The notes under the pieces were generated by a model. It searched no databases. It was not told the DNA's origin and saw only the letters and a program-made list of their open reading frames with translations. A DNA stretch of 64,000 bases from Bradyrhizobium sp. 139 (GTDB lineage: Bacteria > Pseudomonadota > Alphaproteobacteria > Rhizobiales > Xanthobacteraceae), in assembly GCF_023074175.1 (NCBI RefSeq), contig NZ_JADPKS010000078.1:1-64000 (forward strand), in the 5' to 3' direction. Position numbers and translations under genes: made by a program. Positions 60,399-64,000 of this stretch are shown here, in pieces. Within the stretch, counting starts at the first letter, position 1; each line of letters opens with the position of its first letter.

Positions 60399-60955
60399 GG
60401 CGGCAGCTTGCCGCTGCGCTGCTCGCCGCCATGCTGGCGGCGCCGGCAATGGCGCAGCAGCAGGAGCCGTTCGAGCCCGAGGGATATCGCGCCGACAATT
60501 ACCGCGCGCCGGTGCCGGCGACGCTCGCCGGAGCGCGCGTGCTGACGACTGCCGAGGCCGAAGAGATCTGGCGTGCGAAGAGCGGCGCGTTCATCGACGT
60601 GCTGCCACGCGCGCCGAAGCCGAAGAACCTTCCCGAAGGCACCGTCTGGCGCGATATGCCGCGGAAAAATATTCCGGGCAGCATCTGGCTGCCTGACACC
60701 GGCTACGGAACGTTGCCGCCCGCCATGGACGACTATTTCCAGCGCGGCCTCGCGCACGCGTCGCGGGGCGACAAGACCGCGTTGCTCGTGATCTATTGTC
60801 TGGCCGACTGCTGGATGTCGTGGAACGCCGCCAGGCGCGCATTGGCTTACGGTTACGCCAACGTCGCCTGGTACCCCGACGGCACCGACGGCTGGGAGCG
60901 CGCGAAACTTCCGACCGAGGAGACGCAGCCGCAACCGCGCCCTGAGCAGCAATGA
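60395..60955 (+). CDS. PQQ-catabolism-associated Cys-Trp motif protein
   Basis: A 186-residue exported rhodanese-like protein. The signal peptide ends APAMA. A rhodanese-type start (VLTTAEAEEIWRAKSGAFIDVLP) leads to the motif VIYCLADCWMSWNAARRALAYGY, with two Cys three residues apart and Trp directly after the second. The family is restricted to PQQ alcohol-oxidation loci. It may exchange sulfur with the SoxYZ-like carrier (inference). Confidence 0.88.
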   Translation: MRRQLAAALLAAMLAAPAMAQQQEPFEPEGYRADNYRAPVPATLAGARVLTTAEAEEIWRAKSGAFIDVLPRAPKPKNLPEGTVWRDMPRKNIPGSIWLPDTGYGTLPPAMDDYFQRGLAHASRGDKTALLVIYCLADCWMSWNAARRALAYGYANVAWYPDGTDGWERAKLPTEETQPQPRPEQQ

Positions 60956-60976
60956 TGAGCGCAGGTGCCTCCTCCC

Positions 60977-61059
60977 CGTCATTGCGAGCACAGCGGCACA
61001 AGCAATCCAGAATCGTTCCGCGGAGGGACTCCGGATTGCTTCGCTGCGCTCGCACGATG
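60977..61059. repeat. GTCATTGCGAGC-type palindromic repeat
   Basis: The left arm CGTCATTGCGAGC...AAGCAATCC and the right arm GGATTGCTTCGCTGCGCTCGCACGATG are imperfect inverted copies. It lies between convergent genes (60955 and 61131) and probably forms the transcription end of both. Confidence 0.7.
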
Positions 61060-61130
61060 TGGGCGATGCTTCGCGGACGTCGACTGGACGGATTCGCGGA
61101 AGCTCCCCCCACCAGAAGCGAAGACCGCGC

Positions 61131-61430
61131 CTACTGCTTCTGCAGCTTGGTCAGCGTGCCCGTACCGTTATTGTCGGTCGCCGAGTACGTCACCCTGTCG
61201 CCGGCATGGACGGCATCGAGCATCGCGGCGTCCTTGGACTTGTACTGCTGAAGCGCGCCGGCGCCGCCTGCGCTGCCACCGACCGTGCCCTTCTGCGTCT
61301 GCTGGATCGAGATGGTGTTGTTGAGCCGGTCGATTCTCGTGACCATTCCGGTCATGTCATCAGCAAAAGCAGTGGATGCGAGCATGGCGATGGCTGCAGC
61401 GCCTGCGAGGATGAATTTTGTTGTTCCCAT
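61131..61430 (-). CDS. Small exported CusF/DUF1344-like protein
   Basis: A 99-residue protein. The signal peptide MGTTKFILAGAAAIAMLAST ends near AFA. The mature region MTGMVTRIDRLNNTISIQ and HAGDRVTYSATD gives a small OB-like beta barrel resembling CusF-type periplasmic metal-binding proteins, but the copper-ligand Trp and Met pattern of CusF is not evident. A metal role is possible only by analogy. Confidence 0.6.
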   Translation of the reverse strand: MGTTKFILAGAAAIAMLASTAFADDMTGMVTRIDRLNNTISIQQTQKGTVGGSAGGAGALQQYKSKDAAMLDAVHAGDRVTYSATDNNGTGTLTKLQKQ

Positions 61431-61565
61431 CGTGGCCTCCCGGCGTCTTGGAGTTCACTTCGACAAGCCATCCTAGAGCGATTTGGTTCCGGCAGATAGC
61501 GCGGCGAAGGTTAACAGTTGCGCCGGGATGGCTGGAACCCGCCGCGAGTTGCCGCCAAACCGGCG

Positions 61566-62183
61566 CTATTCCATTTCCTGCTGGATCACGCGTCCCACAG
61601 CGAACAGGCGCTGGTCGATCGCGGTCGGAACTTCGCAGACGAACCGCACCACCTTATGGCGGTCCTCGAAGATGCGGGTCTTCCAGATCAACTCGTTGCT
61701 GAGCGCCTCGACCTTGGCCTCGTCGCGCGGCGTCGCGCCCTGGATCGCCTGGAGCGCGAGGGTCTCCTCGCGAATCTTGTCGGCGGCCTCGCGTTGCTTG
61801 CGGCTGACGCGTTCGAGACCGTTCATGACCTGGGAGCGCTGCGCATTGAGCGTGTCGAACAGGCCGGCGAACAGGAGTTTTGCGTTCGCGGTCTTGTCAG
61901 GGGCGGAGGCCGCCAGAAATTCTTTCACCAATTTCTCGGCCTCCTCCAGCGGCGTCTTGCGCGCGGACAGTTTTGAGACCAGCGCGCTGACCTTGGTGTC
62001 GTCCTTCCACTTGGTCTCGGCGTCGTCGAGCGCCGGGCCGGCCCACACGGCGGCAAGCGAGATCTCCGGCACTTTTGCCTGCGTGCAGGGCCAGTCGGGA
62101 TAGCGCGGATCGACCGCGCGCGCGGCCGTGCCCGCAACCGCGAGCGCCAGAGCGGCCATGATCATGATCCCTGATCTCATCAT
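61566..62183 (-). CDS. Exported helical protein of the PQQ/lut-like operon
   Basis: A 205-residue protein. The signal peptide ends TAARA. The mature part begins DPRYPDWPCTQAKVPEIS and is mainly helical (EKLVKEFLAASA, LERVSRKQREAADKIREETL). It overlaps the permease gene by 4 bp, so it is part of the YVTN-ATPase-permease operon. Its position resembles one of the small exported lut proteins, but identity is not certain. Confidence 0.65.
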   Translation of the reverse strand: MMRSGIMIMAALALAVAGTAARAVDPRYPDWPCTQAKVPEISLAAVWAGPALDDAETKWKDDTKVSALVSKLSARKTPLEEAEKLVKEFLAASAPDKTANAKLLFAGLFDTLNAQRSQVMNGLERVSRKQREAADKIREETLALQAIQGATPRDEAKVEALSNELIWKTRIFEDRHKVVRFVCEVPTAIDQRLFAVGRVIQQEME

Positions 62184-63025
62184 TCGCCTCCCGCAGGGCC
62201 CCGTCGCGCCAGCCCGCGCGAGGGATCATAGGCCAGAATCGCGCCGATCATGAAGACGATTGTACAGCCCGTCACCACCGCCAGCGAGACCCAGTTGATT
62301 TGCCCGTAGAGCGCAAAACGTATCAGCTCGACCGCATGGGTGAACGGATTGGCCTCGCAGACATAGTAGAGATACGGGCTGCCCTCCTGCACCCGCCAGA
62401 GCGGGTAGAGCGCGGAGGAGGCGAAGAACATCGGAAAGATCACGAAGTTCATGACGCCGGCAAAGCTTTCGAGCTGCTTGATGCCGGATGAGATCAGCAT
62501 GCCGAGCGAGCCCAGCATCAGTCCGGACAGGATCAGCGCCGGCAGCACGGTGAGATATCCGATCGGAGGAGGGGTGATGTCCCAGAACCAGGCGATCAGC
62601 AGGAACGCATAGACCTGGAGCAGCGACACCGCGGTGCCCGCGAGCAGCTTGCAGAACAGCAGGAAGCCGCGCGGCAGCGGGCTCACCAGCAGCGTGCGCA
62701 TGTTGCCCATCTCGCGATCATAAACCATCGACAGCGAGGACTGCATGCCGTTGAAGAGCTGGATCATCGCCATCAGCCCGGGCGCGATGAAGACCTCGTA
62801 GAGGATGTAGGTCTCATAAGGCGGGATGATGGAGATGCCGAGCACCTGTCGAAAGCCGGCGGCGAAGATGAACAGCCACACCAGCGGCCGCACCAGCGCG
62901 GAGACGAAACGCTCGCGCTGATGCAGGAAGCGCAGGCCCTCGCGCCAGACGATGCCGCTGAGGCAGGTCATGTATTCGCCGGCCGAGAAGCCGCGTGGCG
63001 CATCGCGCGCGGTGATGCTGCTCAT
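62180..63025 (-). CDS. ABC-2 type permease of the PQQ alcohol dehydrogenase system
   Basis: A 281-residue membrane protein with six hydrophobic segments in the ABC-2/NodJ style: FVSALVRPLVWLFIFAAGF, MIQLFNGMQSSLSMVYDREMGNMRTLLVSPLPRGFLL and LYVSWAEPNPF-like EANPFTHAVELIRFALYG. It overlaps the ATPase gene by 4 bp. It is equivalent in kind and order to lutF of Methylorubrum and to ped-locus permeases. ABC-2 permeases mostly export, which conflicts with a simple lanthanide-uptake role. Confidence 0.87.
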   Translation of the reverse strand: MSSITARDAPRGFSAGEYMTCLSGIVWREGLRFLHQRERFVSALVRPLVWLFIFAAGFRQVLGISIIPPYETYILYEVFIAPGLMAMIQLFNGMQSSLSMVYDREMGNMRTLLVSPLPRGFLLFCKLLAGTAVSLLQVYAFLLIAWFWDITPPPIGYLTVLPALILSGLMLGSLGMLISSGIKQLESFAGVMNFVIFPMFFASSALYPLWRVQEGSPYLYYVCEANPFTHAVELIRFALYGQINWVSLAVVTGCTIVFMIGAILAYDPSRGLARRGPAGGE

Positions 63026-63828
63026 GCGCCGCCTCCCGGCATCACTTGCGCACCCGTCAGGCGCATGAAGGCGGTGTTGACATCCAGCGCGCCGGCCTCG
63101 GAGATGACGCGGCTCATCGGCCCCTGCGCCAGCACCTTGCCCTGATGCAGCACCACGAGGTCATCGCCGGCCATGATCTCGTCGAACAGGTGCGTGGCCC
63201 AGAGCACGCCGATGCCTTGCTCGGTCACGAGCTGGCGGACATGGCTGATGATGTCGGCGCGTGCCTTGACGTCGAGGCCGACTGTCGGCTCGTCCAGCAA
63301 GAGAAGCCGCGGCCGGTGCAGCAGCGCGCGCGCGATCTCGAGCCGCCGCATCTGTCCGCCCGAGAGATCGCGCACCTTGCTGCCGGCACGCTCCGAAAGG
63401 CCGATGCGGCCGAGCAGCTCGGCGCTGCGCGCGGCGGCCTCGCGGCGACTGATGCCGTGCAGCGCGGCATGATAAAGCAGGTTCTGCGTCAGCGACAGAT
63501 CGAGATCGAGCGTGCGCGGCTGGAACACGACGCCGAGCAGCCGCAGCGCCTCGCCGGGGTTTTTGCTGATGTCGTGGCCGAAAATGCCGACACGGCCGGA
63601 CTGAATGCCGAACAGGCGCGTGATCAGCGAGAACAGCGTGCTCTTGCCCGCACCATTGAGCCCGAGCAGCGCGGTAAAGCTCGCCGGCTGCACATTGAAC
63701 GAGACGTCGATCAGCGCCCGGCGCGGGCCATAGGCGTGGCTGACGCCGTCGATCGACAGCGCCGGCGCCGCGGCCGGATCGGGCCGTGGTGTCTCGCGTG
63801 GTTCGGCGATGGGGGCAGGGCTGGTCAT
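63022..63828 (-). CDS. ABC ATPase of the PQQ alcohol dehydrogenase system
   Basis: A 268-residue ATPase. Walker A GLNGAGKST, signature LSGGQMRRLEIARAL, Walker B LLLLDEPTVGLD, switch His in LWATHLFDEI. It resembles lutE and ped-locus ATPases in size and place. Its ATG overlaps the stop of the upstream propeller gene, giving a propeller-ATPase-permease-exported protein operon with three 4-bp overlaps. Confidence 0.9.
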   Translation of the reverse strand: MTSPAPIAEPRETPRPDPAAAPALSIDGVSHAYGPRRALIDVSFNVQPASFTALLGLNGAGKSTLFSLITRLFGIQSGRVGIFGHDISKNPGEALRLLGVVFQPRTLDLDLSLTQNLLYHAALHGISRREAAARSAELLGRIGLSERAGSKVRDLSGGQMRRLEIARALLHRPRLLLLDEPTVGLDVKARADIISHVRQLVTEQGIGVLWATHLFDEIMAGDDLVVLHQGKVLAQGPMSRVISEAGALDVNTAFMRLTGAQVMPGGGA

Positions 63829-64000
63829 GGCGCGATCGCGATGCCCCAGGGCAGTTCGCCCACCTGAATGGTCTTGATCACCTTTTGCGCGGCGACGTCG
63901 ATGACGGAAACGTCGTTCGACACGCCGTTGGTGGTGAGCAGATATTTCTCATCCGGCGTGAACGCCATGTGCCAGACTCGCTGCCCGACCAGCAGATATT
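63825..64000 (-). CDS. YVTN beta-propeller protein, C-terminal part only
   Basis: Only the last 57 codons are in the window; the gene starts beyond the right edge. WHMAFTPDEKYLLTTNGVSN and VSVIDVAAQKVIKTIQVGE are two blades of a YVTN propeller, and ELPWGIAIAP is the end. This matches the periplasmic propeller that precedes the ABC genes in PQQ alcohol and lut loci (LutD-like). Confidence 0.8.
   Translation of the reverse strand, partial: YLLVGQRVWHMAFTPDEKYLLTTNGVSNDVSVIDVAAQKVIKTIQVGELPWGIAIAP

Noticed and set aside
1..64000. CRISPR arrays, tRNA or rRNA genes, phage genes
   Set aside because: I found no regularly spaced repeat array, tRNA-like cloverleaf with CCA end, rRNA core sequence or phage structural gene on reading both strands. 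A covariance-model search would be the decisive test.

Overview
The window is high-GC alphaproteobacterial DNA that looks like Bradyrhizobium. The grounds are a class B3 metallo-beta-lactamase very close to the BJP-1 enzyme of B. diazoefficiens as I recall it, a hut locus of the HutF type, several rhizobial intergenic palindromes (GGGCTTGTCCC, GTCATTGCGAGC and CTCCCCTTGTGGG types), and a lanthanide-type methanol oxidation locus. No rRNA, tRNA, prophage or CRISPR array was seen. Species assignment is inference.

Left part (1-15 kb): an AraC regulator, a hypothetical protein, and two paralogous 945-947 residue regulators. Each of these two has an OmpR-type winged helix, a STAND-type ATPase and TPR-like repeats. 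They are interspersed with a small soluble histidine kinase, a VOC protein, a Tat-exported epoxide hydrolase, OsmC and MsrA. Direct TAAC repeats in 10-bp phase sit in front of at least four of these units, which suggests one OmpR-type regulon. A Bug-type binding protein and an MFS transporter follow.

15-26 kb is histidine utilisation. hutF-hutC-ABC transporter (binding protein, permease, ATPase)-M20 amidohydrolase run leftward, and hutI-hutH-hutU run rightward. A perfect 20-bp palindrome between the two arms is the likely HutC operator. No hutG is present, and the M20 amidohydrolase occupies the place where one would be expected.

26-34 kb is mixed: the B3 beta-lactamase, an esterase, a truncated TonB-plug micro-gene, tungstate uptake genes without an ATPase, a decayed stretch with an MFS remnant, a 3-hydroxyacyl-CoA dehydrogenase and a truncated hemoglobin.

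34.5-64 kb is an extended lanthanide/PQQ periplasmic oxidation island, the most interesting part. It holds three quinoprotein dehydrogenases, all with the Asp-x-Asp signature of lanthanide enzymes. They are XoxF (with cytochrome XoxG, FrmA and Gfa for glutathione-linked formaldehyde oxidation), an enzyme paired with a Tat-exported Rieske protein, and an enzyme with its own cytochrome c and MxaJ/XoxJ-like binding protein. A lanmodulin (four D/N-x-D EF-hands 12 residues apart) and an orphan 26-residue pqqA follow. Next come an outer-membrane-like protein, a NitT/TauT-type ABC system, a SoxYZ-like fused carrier, a SoxH-like metallohydrolase, a quinoprotein-associated binding protein, a Cys-Trp motif protein, and an ABC exporter-type pair with a YVTN propeller that runs off the right edge. 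The last set resembles the lut/ped loci of methylotrophs and pseudomonads. A molybdenum hydroxylase (two subunits) and an AraC regulator divergent from xoxF are also in this region.

Working model (inference): the right half brings in or buffers lanthanides, charges PQQ enzymes with them, oxidises methanol and other alcohols in the periplasm, passes electrons to dedicated cytochromes, and burns formaldehyde through glutathione.
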